A stretch of DNA of 64,000 nt from Pedobacter kyungheensis (GTDB lineage: Bacteria > Bacteroidota > Bacteroidia > Sphingobacteriales > Sphingobacteriaceae): contig NZ_JSYN01000020.1 of NCBI RefSeq assembly GCF_000812965.1, positions 62,001 to 126,000 on the forward strand, given 5' to 3'. A program made the position numbers and the translations under genes. The notes beneath the pieces are model-generated. The model made no database searches and had not been told where the DNA came from. It saw nothing but the letters and a program-made list of their open reading frames with translations. Below, piece by piece: positions 35,660 to 45,823 of the stretch (its first letter is position 1; each line of letters begins with the position of its first letter).

Positions 35660-37330
35660 TTAATAACCTGGGTTTTGTGCCAGTTTAGCACCGTTGTTAC
35701 GTTCAATTTCTGAAGCCGGAATAGGCCACAGATTGTAAGTAGTTAAAACATCATTGTAATAAGGATTGCATTTTTTTACCCGGTCGTACACCAAACCTAA
35801 ACGCATCAGGGTAATTCTTCTTTTCTCTTCCGAACCCAGTTCGCGCATGCGTTCGTCTAAAATATAATCGATATTAACGTTTGCCGGCAATACTGCCGAA
35901 GCATTCGACCTGCCCCTTACAGCATTTATATCAGCGGCGGCTTTATCCAACTGGCTTAAACCTAAATAGGCTTCTGCCCTGAGCAAATAGGTTTCTGCCA
36001 GCCTGAACATGTACTGATCAGCGTAGGTTCCACCAGCACTGGCTTTAAGCAAAAGCTGCGACTTATCCTGGAACATGCCATCGGGGTGATCGCCCGGTGT
36101 AGTAACCTTCGACTGGAAAGCATAAAAATCTCTGCGTGGTACGGTAATGCCAGCCGGTGGATTGATGGTAGATATGGTTTGGCCAAAACGCGGGTGTGCC
36201 GGATTGGTTACTTTAAATTCGCGTACAAAATTGAATGGCGCATTTCTGAGGTCGTTATTAAAATCGCTCTGCCAGATTACATCCGAAAAATATTTGGTTG
36301 GAATGGCCCAGCCAATGCCCCTGCCACCAGTATAATCGCTAATGGGGTATAAAAATGGCTGAACACTGCTCCCCGCAAGTCGGAAATTGAGAAATTGAGG
36401 TGCAAAATGTCTTTCCATCTGGTAAGAACCGCCGATACCTGTAGAAACGGTACCACCACCTGGTACATCCGTTTCGAACTGGATTACCCAAAGGCCTTCT
36501 TTATTGGTGCCGTTTTTTCTGTTCTGATTGCCTTTTTGAAATAAATCCCAATATACATTTTTGGTTGCATCTGAAGCTTTAACCCCAAATCTGGTTGTCA
36601 TTAGGCCCACATTTGGATTACTGATTACCGTAGTAGCTGCATCAACAGCATTTTGGAACTGCCCTGCAGCCAGGTAAACTTCAGATAAAAGGTGAGCCGC
36701 CGCCAGGTTATTGATTTCACCATCCTGTACCTGATTTATTGCTGGCAGATTTGCCGCGGCAAATTTCAAATCGCTGATGGATTGAGCCAATACCTCTGCT
36801 TTAGGCGCCCGCACGTAGTCGGTTTTTGCGCCTACAGCCTCAGTAATATTTAAAGGTACACCACCATATAAATAGGCCAGCGTACGGTAGGCCATACCCC
36901 TGAAAAACTTCGCCCTGGCTTCCATTAATGTTTTTTCGGCACCGGTTAACGATGAGGCAGGAAGCCTGTCGATAATGGTATTCGATTCGGCTACGATTTT
37001 ATACAAAGAAGTCCAGTGAATTAGCGGAATTTCGGTACTCAAAGGCGAATAGGCCGCCACCATATTGGTATGTCTGGTGGTAGCGGGTTGGCCGTCAAAA
37101 ACCAGATCGCAGCCAAATACATAATCGAATGGTCTTTGCTCGCCGCTGCTGTAAAATTCGAGCCTTATCCGGCTATACAGGTTGTTCACCGCCGCATCGA
37201 AATCTTTAGCGGTAATGTAAGCATTATCGGTTGTTAAAAAATCAAGAGGTTCTTCATCCAGAAAATCTTTTTTACAGGCAGAAAACAGAATGGTAAATGC
37301 AGCTATTATGGTTAGGGTTATCTTTTTCAT
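35660..37330 (-). CDS. SusD-like outer-membrane lipoprotein
   Basis: 556 residues from Met at 37330, chosen because it starts the lipoprotein signal (LTIIAAFTILFSAC); a longer frame from 37354 would overlap SusC. Family marks include the DNAYITAKDFDAAVNNLYSRI start, FFRGMAYRTLAYLYGGVPLN, and FRLAETYLLRAEAYLGLSQL, ending in NNGAKLAQNPGY. Pairs with the SusC gene 10 bases upstream. Confidence 0.95.
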   Translation of the reverse strand: MKKITLTIIAAFTILFSACKKDFLDEEPLDFLTTDNAYITAKDFDAAVNNLYSRIRLEFYSSGEQRPFDYVFGCDLVFDGQPATTRHTNMVAAYSPLSTEIPLIHWTSLYKIVAESNTIIDRLPASSLTGAEKTLMEARAKFFRGMAYRTLAYLYGGVPLNITEAVGAKTDYVRAPKAEVLAQSISDLKFAAANLPAINQVQDGEINNLAAAHLLSEVYLAAGQFQNAVDAATTVISNPNVGLMTTRFGVKASDATKNVYWDLFQKGNQNRKNGTNKEGLWVIQFETDVPGGGTVSTGIGGSYQMERHFAPQFLNFRLAGSSVQPFLYPISDYTGGRGIGWAIPTKYFSDVIWQSDFNNDLRNAPFNFVREFKVTNPAHPRFGQTISTINPPAGITVPRRDFYAFQSKVTTPGDHPDGMFQDKSQLLLKASAGGTYADQYMFRLAETYLLRAEAYLGLSQLDKAAADINAVRGRSNASAVLPANVNIDYILDERMRELGSEEKRRITLMRLGLVYDRVKKCNPYYNDVLTTYNLWPIPASEIERNNGAKLAQNPGY

Positions 37331-37340
37331 CGCTTTTGGT

Positions 37341-40300
37341 TTAAAATGTAACATTAAGGCCTACCGCATATCCTTTAAATACGGGTCTTCCATCATTGGT
37401 TAATCCCTGATTGGTTTCCGGATCCCAGCCTTCCCAGTTGGTCCAGGTAGCCAGGTTACGGCCGCTTACAAATACATTTAAGTTTTGCAATTTTAGGCGT
37501 TCAATCAGTTTTCCGGTAAATTTGTAAGAGAGCGATACGTCTTGTAAGCGCACAAAACTGCGGTTTTGAAAAAGTGGCGGATTTAATGTTGCCGACACGA
37601 TAGAACGGGGATATTTGCCATTGGGGTTATCTGGCGACCAGTAATCGATACCACTCAGGTAGTTATTTCTGATGGCATTATCATCTCTGATAATTCTTGG
37701 CGTATTACCCGCCAGATAAGAATTTTTACCACCCTGAATGGAGTTTAAAAAGATGCTTAAGGTAAAGTTCTTGTACTGGAAATTATTGAGCAAACTCAAG
37801 CGGTAAGCCGGAGCCGATGAGCCTAAAACGGCTCTGTCGCTGGCATTAATTACGCCATCACCGTTCTGATCTACAATACGGTAGGTACCCGGCGAATAAC
37901 CTGTCGGGATTTGCTCGCCTACCTGCCAGATGCCGTTAACCTGATAATCGTAAATTACAGCCGTAGGCTGACCAATAAACAAACCACTTTGCGGCAAATC
38001 ATCTTCTACACCATCGCCATTTAAATCGCCCAGAAGTTTAACAATCTTATTGGCATTGCGGGCAAAATTGAGGCTGGTATTCCATTGAAAACCGCCGCTA
38101 TTGATGTTTTTTGAGTTTAAAGAAAACTCTACACCCTGATTATTTAATTGCCCAATGTTGGTTAACACATTGTTAAAGCCGGTGATTACCGGAATATTAA
38201 CCGAGTAAAGCAGATCGGTTGTTTTGGTGTTGTAATACTCTACAGTACCCGATAACCTGTTTTTAAGGAGTGTAAATTCTAAACCAATATTGGCACCGGT
38301 GGTACGCTCCCATCTTAAATCGGGATTAGCCATACCGTTTACCTGCTGGCCAAACTGGGTAGAACCACCATCGCCAAAAACATAAGCCGCACTTACCCCA
38401 ACATTAGCCAGTGATGAATACCGTGAGGTTTGATTTCCGGCCACACCATAACCTACCCTTAATTTCAGGTTATCAACCCAGTTTACTTTAAAAAACGATT
38501 CTTTAGAGATATCCCATCCTACAGATACGGAAGGGAAAATACCGTATTTATTATTTTCTGCAAAGCCCGAAAAACCATCCCTTCTAATGGTACCGGTAAA
38601 CAGGTATTTGCTTTCGTAATTGTAGTTTAAGCGGAACATCTGGTAATTTAAAGACTCTTTCCAGGCGTTTGAGATGGCAAACCTGTTGGTTCCCTGCTGT
38701 AAATTATCATAACCCAGTGTTAAACGCGAAAAGCCGGTTGAATAAGCCCTGGTATAACTGTTTTCGCGCTCAATAGCACCGTACAACAATGTTCCGGTAA
38801 AACTGTGTTTGCCAATGGTTTTGTTATAGGTTAAGAGGTTATCGAAGGTATAATCGTAATAAGTGGTGGTTTCTTTTGATGCCTGCCCGGTTAGATTGGC
38901 ATCGTACATATTCGAAATGTTTTTAAAATCAAGCCTGTAATTATTACCGAAGCTGATTTTGTAGCTCAGGCCTTTAATGGGCAGCTGTACATTGCCATAC
39001 ACATTTGCGAAGAAATAATTGTGGCGATCGTAATCGTCGGCCTGGTAGCTTAACAAAGGGTTAGTTAAATTGGTACCGAAAGGATTAATTTTCAGGTTTC
39101 CGCTGTTATCCCAGGGCAAAATTAATGGCGACATCAAGTTGATATCGGTAAAATTGGGTTCTACGCCATCTTCGTTTACAAAGGTTCCGAAAGATTGTAA
39201 ACCAATGGTTAACCAGTTGGTAGCTTTGGTTTCGATATTGGCCCTGATGCTTTTTCGCTTGAAATTATCGTTTTCAATAAAACCCGAATTGCGGGTTAAA
39301 CTTCCCGACAACAGGTAATTGATTTTATCGGTTCCGCCCGATACACTCAACTGGTTATCAACAATCGAACCTCTCTTAGTCGCTTCATCATACCAGCTAA
39401 AATCATTCGGTAACAGGTTTCCCTGTGCATCTTTCATCGATGGGTCTACCTTGCTAATCAGATCGAATGCCGGATTAGGTTGAGTAAAATCCGGAGCCAG
39501 GAAAGCCTGATCGTAGTATAAATATTTAATGTGATCTAAATATTCATCGCGCGCCATGGGCCTGAGATCGATATTGGGTTTTTGAGTAGCATATTGGGTT
39601 GAAAAAGAAATCCGCGTGCGGCCAACAGCACCTTTTCTGCTGGTAATTAGTAGCACTCCATTTGCGGCTTGTGCACCGTAAACTGCTGTGGCACTTGCAT
39701 CTTTAAGTACATCTATAGAGGCTATATCATCGGGGTTAATCGAAGTTAGCGAACCGTTGTACTGCACTCCATCTAAAATGATCAGCACATTCTGGTTACC
39801 GCCCAAAGTGTTCTGTCCCCTGATGCTGATGCCCGGCGTTGCACCTGCGCGGTTAACCTGCCCCACATTTAGTCCTGGTACCGTTCCTTGTAAAAGGTTA
39901 GCTACGTTGGTGGTTGGTGCATTTCTAAAATCGTCTAAATTTGCCCGCACGACCGATCCGGTTACATCGGCTTTCTTTTGCGTACCATAACCAACTACCA
40001 CCACTTCTTCCAGATTGGCCTGGGCCGATTTTAATATGATATTGATGTTTTTCAGGCTACCAACCTGTTTTTCCTGCACATCATAACCTACATAATTAAA
40101 GGTAAGGATGGTTTGCTCGTTCGGAACAGTTATTTTATAAACACCATTCTCATCGGTTACGGCAATGGTTTGGCTGTCTTTTACCTTAACTGTAACGCCA
40201 GGGATGGGCGATTTTGTTTTTTCATCAGTTACTTTACCGGTTATGATAATATCGGCCAGATTATAGCTGGCAACCAAAAGCTTTTTATTTGCCAATCTAT

Positions 40301-40403
40301 CTGCCGCCGTGTTTTCGGCATTTGCATTTAAGAAAGCAGCAGATACGGCGACTTGTAAAAAGGTGAGCGCTATAATTTTTTTTTGTAAAACACTATATTT
40401 CAT
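37341..40403 (-). CDS. SusC-like TonB-dependent receptor
   Basis: 1020 residues. Signal peptide (about 1-30), CarboxypepD-reg-like domain (ITGKVTDEKTKSPIPGVTVK, about 53-130), plug with EEVVVVGYGTQKKADVTGSV, and barrel ending in GYAVGLNVTF. Unlike the first locus it lacks an STN domain, so it is not coupled to an anti-sigma factor; control by the two-component system at 42639-46597 is inferred from the shared operator at 40667-40723. It heads the seven-gene operon down to 30548. Confidence 0.95.
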   Translation of the reverse strand: MKYSVLQKKIIALTFLQVAVSAAFLNANAENTAADRLANKKLLVASYNLADIIITGKVTDEKTKSPIPGVTVKVKDSQTIAVTDENGVYKITVPNEQTILTFNYVGYDVQEKQVGSLKNINIILKSAQANLEEVVVVGYGTQKKADVTGSVVRANLDDFRNAPTTNVANLLQGTVPGLNVGQVNRAGATPGISIRGQNTLGGNQNVLIILDGVQYNGSLTSINPDDIASIDVLKDASATAVYGAQAANGVLLITSRKGAVGRTRISFSTQYATQKPNIDLRPMARDEYLDHIKYLYYDQAFLAPDFTQPNPAFDLISKVDPSMKDAQGNLLPNDFSWYDEATKRGSIVDNQLSVSGGTDKINYLLSGSLTRNSGFIENDNFKRKSIRANIETKATNWLTIGLQSFGTFVNEDGVEPNFTDINLMSPLILPWDNSGNLKINPFGTNLTNPLLSYQADDYDRHNYFFANVYGNVQLPIKGLSYKISFGNNYRLDFKNISNMYDANLTGQASKETTTYYDYTFDNLLTYNKTIGKHSFTGTLLYGAIERENSYTRAYSTGFSRLTLGYDNLQQGTNRFAISNAWKESLNYQMFRLNYNYESKYLFTGTIRRDGFSGFAENNKYGIFPSVSVGWDISKESFFKVNWVDNLKLRVGYGVAGNQTSRYSSLANVGVSAAYVFGDGGSTQFGQQVNGMANPDLRWERTTGANIGLEFTLLKNRLSGTVEYYNTKTTDLLYSVNIPVITGFNNVLTNIGQLNNQGVEFSLNSKNINSGGFQWNTSLNFARNANKIVKLLGDLNGDGVEDDLPQSGLFIGQPTAVIYDYQVNGIWQVGEQIPTGYSPGTYRIVDQNGDGVINASDRAVLGSSAPAYRLSLLNNFQYKNFTLSIFLNSIQGGKNSYLAGNTPRIIRDDNAIRNNYLSGIDYWSPDNPNGKYPRSIVSATLNPPLFQNRSFVRLQDVSLSYKFTGKLIERLKLQNLNVFVSGRNLATWTNWEGWDPETNQGLTNDGRPVFKGYAVGLNVTF

Positions 40404-40473
40404 ATTTGGTTAAGTTTTGTTTTTGGTTGTTTGGAGCTTTAAATAACTTTTGTTGACACTCCAATAAAAGAAC

Positions 40474-40593
40474 CGTCATTTCGACTGTAGCCAACCGGCC
40501 TTTCACCGGTGGCGGAACGCCCGCCTGCATCGGGCAGGAAGAAATCTATTGAGACAGATTTCTCGACTGCGTTGCACTCCGCTCGAAATGACG
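40474..40593. repeat. Palindromic interspersed repeat (MITE/REP-like), copy 1
   Basis: About 120 bp ending in perfect 11-bp inverted repeats CGTCATTTCGA (40474-40484) and TCGAAATGACG (40583-40593). Inner hairpins include AGAAATCT with AGATTTCT and CCCGCCTGCATCGGGC. The same end sequences recur at 51386-51482. It lies in the leader of the SusC2 operon. Confidence 0.8.
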
Positions 40594-40666
40594 ATATTGG
40601 ATAATTTACTTCCCATTCATTTTTTTAATCTGGTATGCGGGCGTGGATATTTGGTTTCTTCATTTC

Positions 40667-40723
40667 AAAGTAAGAGAATGTACCCTGAAAAATTTGTTCA
40701 TTCTTTTGTCGTTTTATATCAAT
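40667..40723 (-). promoter_or_regulatory. SusC2 operon promoter with shared 27-bp operator (copy a)
   Basis: The -7-like box, TTACTTTG on the minus strand (40674-40667), is followed upstream after 22 bases by a 27-bp motif (40697-40723): TGTTCA, four variable bases, TTTTGTCG, then TCA near the end, on the plus strand. The same layout occurs at three other promoters in this window. The transcript would have a leader of about 255 bases carrying the palindromic repeat. Confidence 0.65.
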
Positions 40724-40732
40724 TGTGCTGTA

Positions 40733-40765
40733 AAAGCAAAAAGAGCAGCCACCATGGCTGCTCTT
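40733..40765 (-). terminator. Terminator of the GH43/ricin-lectin gene
   Basis: AAGAGCAGCCA and TGGCTGCTCTT form a perfect stem around a three-base loop, followed on the minus strand by TTTTGCTTTT. It begins 13 bases after the stop at 40778. Confidence 0.9.
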
Positions 40766-40777
40766 ACTTAAAGTACC

Positions 40778-42352
40778 TTACTCACCTACCGGAATTGGAA
40801 TGTTGATTCCGGTGGCAACTGCAGTTCCAAAGTTTGGCGATCCATCTGCATTCCAGCTCAGTTTTTGCATCCGCGGCGTTCTTGCTCCATTTGTGGTATT
40901 GGCTACGCTACGGGCATGGTATATAAACCAGTTTTCTTTATGCAGTACCCCATTAGGATCGGTATAACTGCTGGTAAAGAAACCGTTGTGGCCAGGACCA
41001 TAAACCCCGTTGGCATCACTTTTAACAAAAACCTGTTTTTTATTAATCCAGTCGGCAGCCACCAGCGGGTTACCACCTGCTTTAAGCTGAATTTGTCCTA
41101 AGCAATAATTATCGCTGCTGTAGCGGCTGGCCGAGTAAATGATAAATACCGGGCTGCTGGCATCTTTTTGTAACATAATCGGACCTTCGTTAACCCCTGC
41201 ACCTAAATTCCCACTGGGTTCATATTTTTCCCAGTTATTGGTTGGCGATGATATTTTTACACGGTCGCCGCTGATGGTCCATGGATCTGACATTGGCGCA
41301 ATGTATAGGTATTGCTTAAATTTGGTGGCTACGTTTTCCCAGCCCGACCAAATGAAATAATTTGCCGAGCCAGTGGTTAACACCGAACCATCAATAGCCC
41401 ATTGATCGCTCGGATCGCTGATTTTCCCTTTAAACGTCCAGGTACCCGTCATGGGGTCGGCATTGGGATTTTCGAGCACAAACATGCGGTGACTCACATC
41501 TCCACCATCATTGGCTGCAAAATATAAATACCATTTTCCCGAAAGGAAGTGCAGTTCGGGCGCCCAGATGTTGGAAGAATAAGCCGTTCCGGCAGGCGGT
41601 GTCCATACAACCGATTCAACCGCTGTTGAGAGTAAAGACATGGATTTGGTTTTCCGCAAGCCTATTTTATTCCCCCTGGTGTACATAAAATAATAATAGC
41701 CATCTTTCTCCGCCACGTAAGGATCTGGTCTGCTGGCATCAATCAGCGGGTTCTGAAAATTGGTATCATGGAAATTAAACTGATCCTGAGTACCCGTTAC
41801 CGTTGTTTTTTGCCTTATTTTGGCGCCAGGTGTACTGCTCTCAGGGTCTACTGTCATTTTCATTCCGGTAGCTTTATTGGTAACCGTGTACACATTGTTG
41901 CTGCCCGTGTAATTAATAGCCCATTGTTGTGCATCACTACCATCGTCGGTGCCTTGCTGCAAAATATCGCCCGATGTTGCCGATGGCGATTTGAGGCATT
42001 TATTACTCGTTACGTTGACCAATTTGTAGTAAGTGGCATCAATTTTTACCAGTTTCCATTTCTGTCCATTGTTGGGGAACCACCACCATTGTTGTATAGC
42101 AGCATTTTCGGCTGTAGAATTACCGGTAACTTCAACTACCGGCCCGTTTGATAAGGATGATACACCCCTTATCCTGTAAATAGCCCCATCAATTAAAGTG
42201 CCCAATACAGGTGCAGCAGCAATAACATTTTGTACCTGAAGCTTTTCAGTTTGGGGTCCTTCTTCAGTAATACCAGTTGATGGCCCTTTTTGACAAGAAC
42301 CCGCTAAAATTACCAGCGCAGCGGCCAGTTTAGCTAACATTTTGTTTCTCAT
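40778..42352 (-). CDS. GH43-family glycosidase with N-terminal ricin-type beta-trefoil
   Basis: 524-residue lipoprotein (lipobox LAGSC). Residues about 50-190 are a ricin-B/CBM13-like lectin domain (ENAAIQQWWWFPNNGQKWKL; DAQQWAINYTGSNNVYTVTN). Residues about 200-520 are a five-bladed GH43 propeller with catalytic base Asp210 (SRPDPYV), pKa modulator Asp321 (WAIDGSVL) and acid Glu389 (VNEGPIM). GH43 enzymes release arabinose or xylose; the exact specificity is not readable. Monocistronic, transcribed from the operator-bearing promoter at 42436-42491, divergent from the sensor kinase. Confidence 0.92.
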   Translation of the reverse strand: MRNKMLAKLAAALVILAGSCQKGPSTGITEEGPQTEKLQVQNVIAAAPVLGTLIDGAIYRIRGVSSLSNGPVVEVTGNSTAENAAIQQWWWFPNNGQKWKLVKIDATYYKLVNVTSNKCLKSPSATSGDILQQGTDDGSDAQQWAINYTGSNNVYTVTNKATGMKMTVDPESSTPGAKIRQKTTVTGTQDQFNFHDTNFQNPLIDASRPDPYVAEKDGYYYFMYTRGNKIGLRKTKSMSLLSTAVESVVWTPPAGTAYSSNIWAPELHFLSGKWYLYFAANDGGDVSHRMFVLENPNADPMTGTWTFKGKISDPSDQWAIDGSVLTTGSANYFIWSGWENVATKFKQYLYIAPMSDPWTISGDRVKISSPTNNWEKYEPSGNLGAGVNEGPIMLQKDASSPVFIIYSASRYSSDNYCLGQIQLKAGGNPLVAADWINKKQVFVKSDANGVYGPGHNGFFTSSYTDPNGVLHKENWFIYHARSVANTTNGARTPRMQKLSWNADGSPNFGTAVATGINIPIPVGE

Positions 42353-42435
42353 AAAAAAATACTAAAACTGCAATGGCATAGTTTAGCCGGTAGAAGATTT
42401 TGCAGTAAGGTTTATAATTTGGTTAATTGCAAAAT

Positions 42436-42491
42436 CAAAGTAAAACATTGAGGGCCGTAAAATTTGTTCATCTTTTTGTCGATATGTCTCA
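42436..42491 (-). promoter_or_regulatory. GH43 promoter with shared 27-bp operator (copy b)
   Basis: TTACTTTG box on the minus strand (42443-42436) and a 27-bp motif at 42465-42491 beginning TGTTCA and ending GTCTCA, 22 bases apart. It lies between the GH43 gene (leader about 75 bases) and the divergent sensor kinase, so it could affect both. The whole stretch 42342-42491 is also about 75 percent similar to 59954-60101. Confidence 0.7.
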
Positions 42492-42616
42492 AATCGAGTG
42501 TTTTACAAAAACTCAAAACAGAACAACAAACTGATAATCAACAAATAACAACAAACACCAAACCCACACTTGTAATAGGTTTAGCGTAATGCCGATTCAA
42601 CACTTCAATTTATCTC

Positions 42617-42624
42617 TATATTTG
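42617..42624 (+). promoter_or_regulatory. Putative -7 box for the sensor-kinase gene
   Basis: TATATTTG matches TAnnTTTG and lies 15 bases before the ATG at 42639. No clear -33 TTG was found. Confidence 0.35.
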
Positions 42625-42638
42625 ATATTGGCTTAACT

Positions 42639-45600
42639 ATGCGGTTTCTTTTATCTTTCTGGTTATTGGTTTCGTTTTTTGCAGTTTCTACCTGCGAAGG
42701 ACAATCCTATTACTTTAAACAGTATCAGGCAGATGATGGTCTGGCCCACAATTCGGTAAATACCATTTTACAGGATAAAAAAGGCATGATTTGGGTGGGT
42801 ACCCGTGGCGGATTGAACCGTTTTGATGGTTATACTTTTAAAACCTTTAAAAACGAAAAAAGTAAATTTGGTAATGTAGGCAACAACATTATTGTATGCC
42901 TGGCCGAAGATAAAAAGAACATGTTGTGGATTGGTACCGGCCGCGGTATTTTTAAATACGATCCGCGCAAGGAAGTATTTACGCCGCTTGAGCCCACCCT
43001 GCAAAAATACATCAACTACATTCTGGTAGACAGGCAAAACAATCTCTTCTTTTTAGCCAACAGAGAACTTCATAAATATACCCAGCACGATAACCGGGTG
43101 GTAAACCTGCAAATTAATGCAGCCTGTATTGCGCTCGATGACCGTGGTAATATTGTAATTGGCAATGACGATGGGCAACTGGTTACCTACAACCCTCAAA
43201 ATGGAGCTAAAACCACGGTAAGTATCATCGACCAGCGTGTGCCTGCAAACCGGCGCTCGATTAGTAAAGTCTTTCCAATTGCCAATAACCGGATATTGGT
43301 GGGCTGCTTTAAACAGGGCTTAAAAAGTTACGACTCACATACCGGGGCAATTAAATCGCTGATACTTAAAAGCAGCGACAATACCGATATTTATGTACGT
43401 GATATCACTGCAGGCGAAAAACAGGAATACTGGATCGCGACCGAATCGGGCATTTACATTTATAATTTAGCCACCAACACCAGCCAGAACTTACGCAAGC
43501 GTGCCGGCGATCCTTACTCTATGCCCGATAATGCGGTTTATACGGTTTGCCGCGATAATGAGGGAGGCATGTGGGCTGGTACTTATTTTGGAGGCCTGAG
43601 TTACTTTTCGAAGAACAATGCCCGCTTTGAGAAATATTATCCACTGGTAGGCACCAATTCTATTTCAGGCAATGCTGTGCGCGAAATTTGTCCTGATAAC
43701 AAAGGAAATTTATGGATTGGTACTGAAGATGCCAGTGTAAATAAGTTTAACCCCAAAACCGGAATCTTTACCAATTACGCCGCCAATGGCAAAGCAGGTA
43801 ATTTATCTTACCCTAATATCCATGGCTTGCTTGCCCTGGGCAACCAGCTGTTTGTTGGCCCGTTTTTGCACGGAATGGAAATTATTGATATTAACAAAGG
43901 CACGGTTAGGGAACGTTTTAAAACCATTGGTGAAGAAAATGAGGAAACAAGTGACTTTGTACTTTCAATTTACCTGGCCAAAGACAGTACCATTTACGTA
44001 GGTACCGGCTACAACATGGGCTCAGGCCTGTTTATTTTTAATCCAAAAAACAAAACTTTTAAACGGGTTAAACAAATTCCGGTGAACTCTTATGTTTACG
44101 ATATCTGGGAAGATCGTTTTGGCAATATCTGGACGGGTAGCGTATCACGTGGTGCATTTTGGTACCATCCTAAAACCGGCAAACAGGGCAACATTACCTT
44201 CGGCGATAAAATTAAAAACAGTACGGTACGCGAATTTCCGGTATGTGGCATTATGGAAGACAGCAATAAGGCCATGTGGTTTACTACTGAGGGCGGAGGT
44301 TTAATCAGGTTAAGTCCGGATAGGAAAAAGCTTAAAAAATTTACTACAGAAACCGGTTTGCCCACAAACATTCTTTTCCGCGCGCTCGAAGATGGCTCTA
44401 AGCACCTGTGGATAAGCTCGCTAAAAGGTTTAATCTGTTTTGACCTGCGCACAGAAAAATTTAAGGTTTATACCCAGTCAAACGGCTTAATTACCGATCA
44501 GTTTAATTTCAGTTCTGCCTATAAAGATCCAACCGGACGCATGTATTTTGGCTCCGTACGGGGGATGATTTCGTTTAACCCCAAAGATTTTGAGCAGAAA
44601 GATACGGCCCCTCCCACTTTCATTACCGGTTTCGAGATCAACAACAAAGAGGTGCTTCCGAATGATAAAAACAGTCCGCTTAGCAAATCGATTTCTTTTA
44701 CCGATACCATTGTGCTCGCACACGACCAGAATAATTTCAGTATTGAGTTTGCTGCTCTTAACTATTCCTCGCCCGAAGTTACGCGATACGAATATGTAAT
44801 GAAAGGTGTAGATCTGGCGACCACCTACCTGAACAACAACCGGAAAGCCTATTTTACCGATTTATCGCCCGGCAATTATACCTTTTTAGTATGTGCAAAA
44901 AGCAATGTAGAAAGCTGGACAGGTAAAGAGCGACGTCTTTTTATCAAAATCAGGCCACCTTTCTGGAAAAGCATTACGGCTTATATTTGCTATCTGGTGC
45001 TGATTGCAACGGCACTTTTTCTGGCGATCCGTTACTATCACCGATATATCGAACGCAAAAACCTGAACAAATTACAACTGTTCGAACACGAAAAGGAAAA
45101 AGAAATTTATCAGGCTAAGATTGAATTTTTCACCAATATAGCCCACGAAATCCAAACACCTTTAACACTAATTTTGGGTCCTGTTGAGATGATGATGGAC
45201 CAGGCCAAAGAACAACCTTTTAGAAGCAGTTTATTAATGGTTGAAAAAAATGCCAACCGTTTGGCTAAGCTAACCAATCAGCTGCTCGATTTCCGTAAAA
45301 CAGAAATGCACCAGTTTGGTTTAAACTTTGTTAACACCAATATCAACAGCCTGTTAAAAGAGCAAATTGAAATTTTTAAACAGGAAGCGCAGAAAAGCAA
45401 TATTACACTCGATTTGGAGCTGCCTAAAAATCCGCTAATTGCCTTTGCAGACCGGGAAGCTTTGGTAAAGATTTGCAACAACCTCATTTCGAACGCCATT
45501 AAATATGGTACCAGCAAGGTAAATGTACGTTTAAGCACCTCAACCGAAACAGAAGGGCACTTTACCATTACCTTTAGCAACGATGGCCGGGGCATTCCGG

Positions 45601-45821
45601 CACAATACCATGCGCAGATTTTCGAGCCATTTTTCAGACTGTATGGTAAGGATAAACCGGGAACGGGAATTGGCCTTTCGCTAGCTAAATCGCTAACCGA
45701 ATTGCATAATGGCTCGTTAAAATTAGCAGAAAGTGAAGTTAACCAGGTAATTTTCGAGTTAACTTTACCCATCCACCAAAAATTTGAATTTAAGCTGAGT
45801 AGCTGGAAAAAGATAAAATAG
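42639..45821 (+). CDS. SusR-type membrane sensor histidine kinase (lacks the fused regulator)
   Basis: 1060 residues. Signal peptide (LLSFWLLVSFFAVSTCEGQ), then about 660 residues of Reg_prop propeller repeats (GLAHNSVNTILQDKKGMIWV; GNLWIGTEDASVNKF), the Y_Y_Y domain (about 690-775), one transmembrane helix (about 785-805), HisKA with the phospho-acceptor His836 in NIAHEIQTPLTLI, and HATPase with NLISNAIKYG and GTGIGLSLAKS. The propellers bind a glycan fragment in the periplasm. In canonical hybrid systems a receiver and AraC domain follow in the same chain; here the gene stops at 45821 and those domains are encoded by the next gene, two bases on in another frame. Confidence 0.95.
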   Translation: MRFLLSFWLLVSFFAVSTCEGQSYYFKQYQADDGLAHNSVNTILQDKKGMIWVGTRGGLNRFDGYTFKTFKNEKSKFGNVGNNIIVCLAEDKKNMLWIGTGRGIFKYDPRKEVFTPLEPTLQKYINYILVDRQNNLFFLANRELHKYTQHDNRVVNLQINAACIALDDRGNIVIGNDDGQLVTYNPQNGAKTTVSIIDQRVPANRRSISKVFPIANNRILVGCFKQGLKSYDSHTGAIKSLILKSSDNTDIYVRDITAGEKQEYWIATESGIYIYNLATNTSQNLRKRAGDPYSMPDNAVYTVCRDNEGGMWAGTYFGGLSYFSKNNARFEKYYPLVGTNSISGNAVREICPDNKGNLWIGTEDASVNKFNPKTGIFTNYAANGKAGNLSYPNIHGLLALGNQLFVGPFLHGMEIIDINKGTVRERFKTIGEENEETSDFVLSIYLAKDSTIYVGTGYNMGSGLFIFNPKNKTFKRVKQIPVNSYVYDIWEDRFGNIWTGSVSRGAFWYHPKTGKQGNITFGDKIKNSTVREFPVCGIMEDSNKAMWFTTEGGGLIRLSPDRKKLKKFTTETGLPTNILFRALEDGSKHLWISSLKGLICFDLRTEKFKVYTQSNGLITDQFNFSSAYKDPTGRMYFGSVRGMISFNPKDFEQKDTAPPTFITGFEINNKEVLPNDKNSPLSKSISFTDTIVLAHDQNNFSIEFAALNYSSPEVTRYEYVMKGVDLATTYLNNNRKAYFTDLSPGNYTFLVCAKSNVESWTGKERRLFIKIRPPFWKSITAYICYLVLIATALFLAIRYYHRYIERKNLNKLQLFEHEKEKEIYQAKIEFFTNIAHEIQTPLTLILGPVEMMMDQAKEQPFRSSLLMVEKNANRLAKLTNQLLDFRKTEMHQFGLNFVNTNINSLLKEQIEIFKQEAQKSNITLDLELPKNPLIAFADREALVKICNNLISNAIKYGTSKVNVRLSTSTETEGHFTITFSNDGRGIPAQYHAQIFEPFFRLYGKDKPGTGIGLSLAKSLTELHNGSLKLAESEVNQVIFELTLPIHQKFEFKLSSWKKIK

Positions 45822-45823
45822 AT

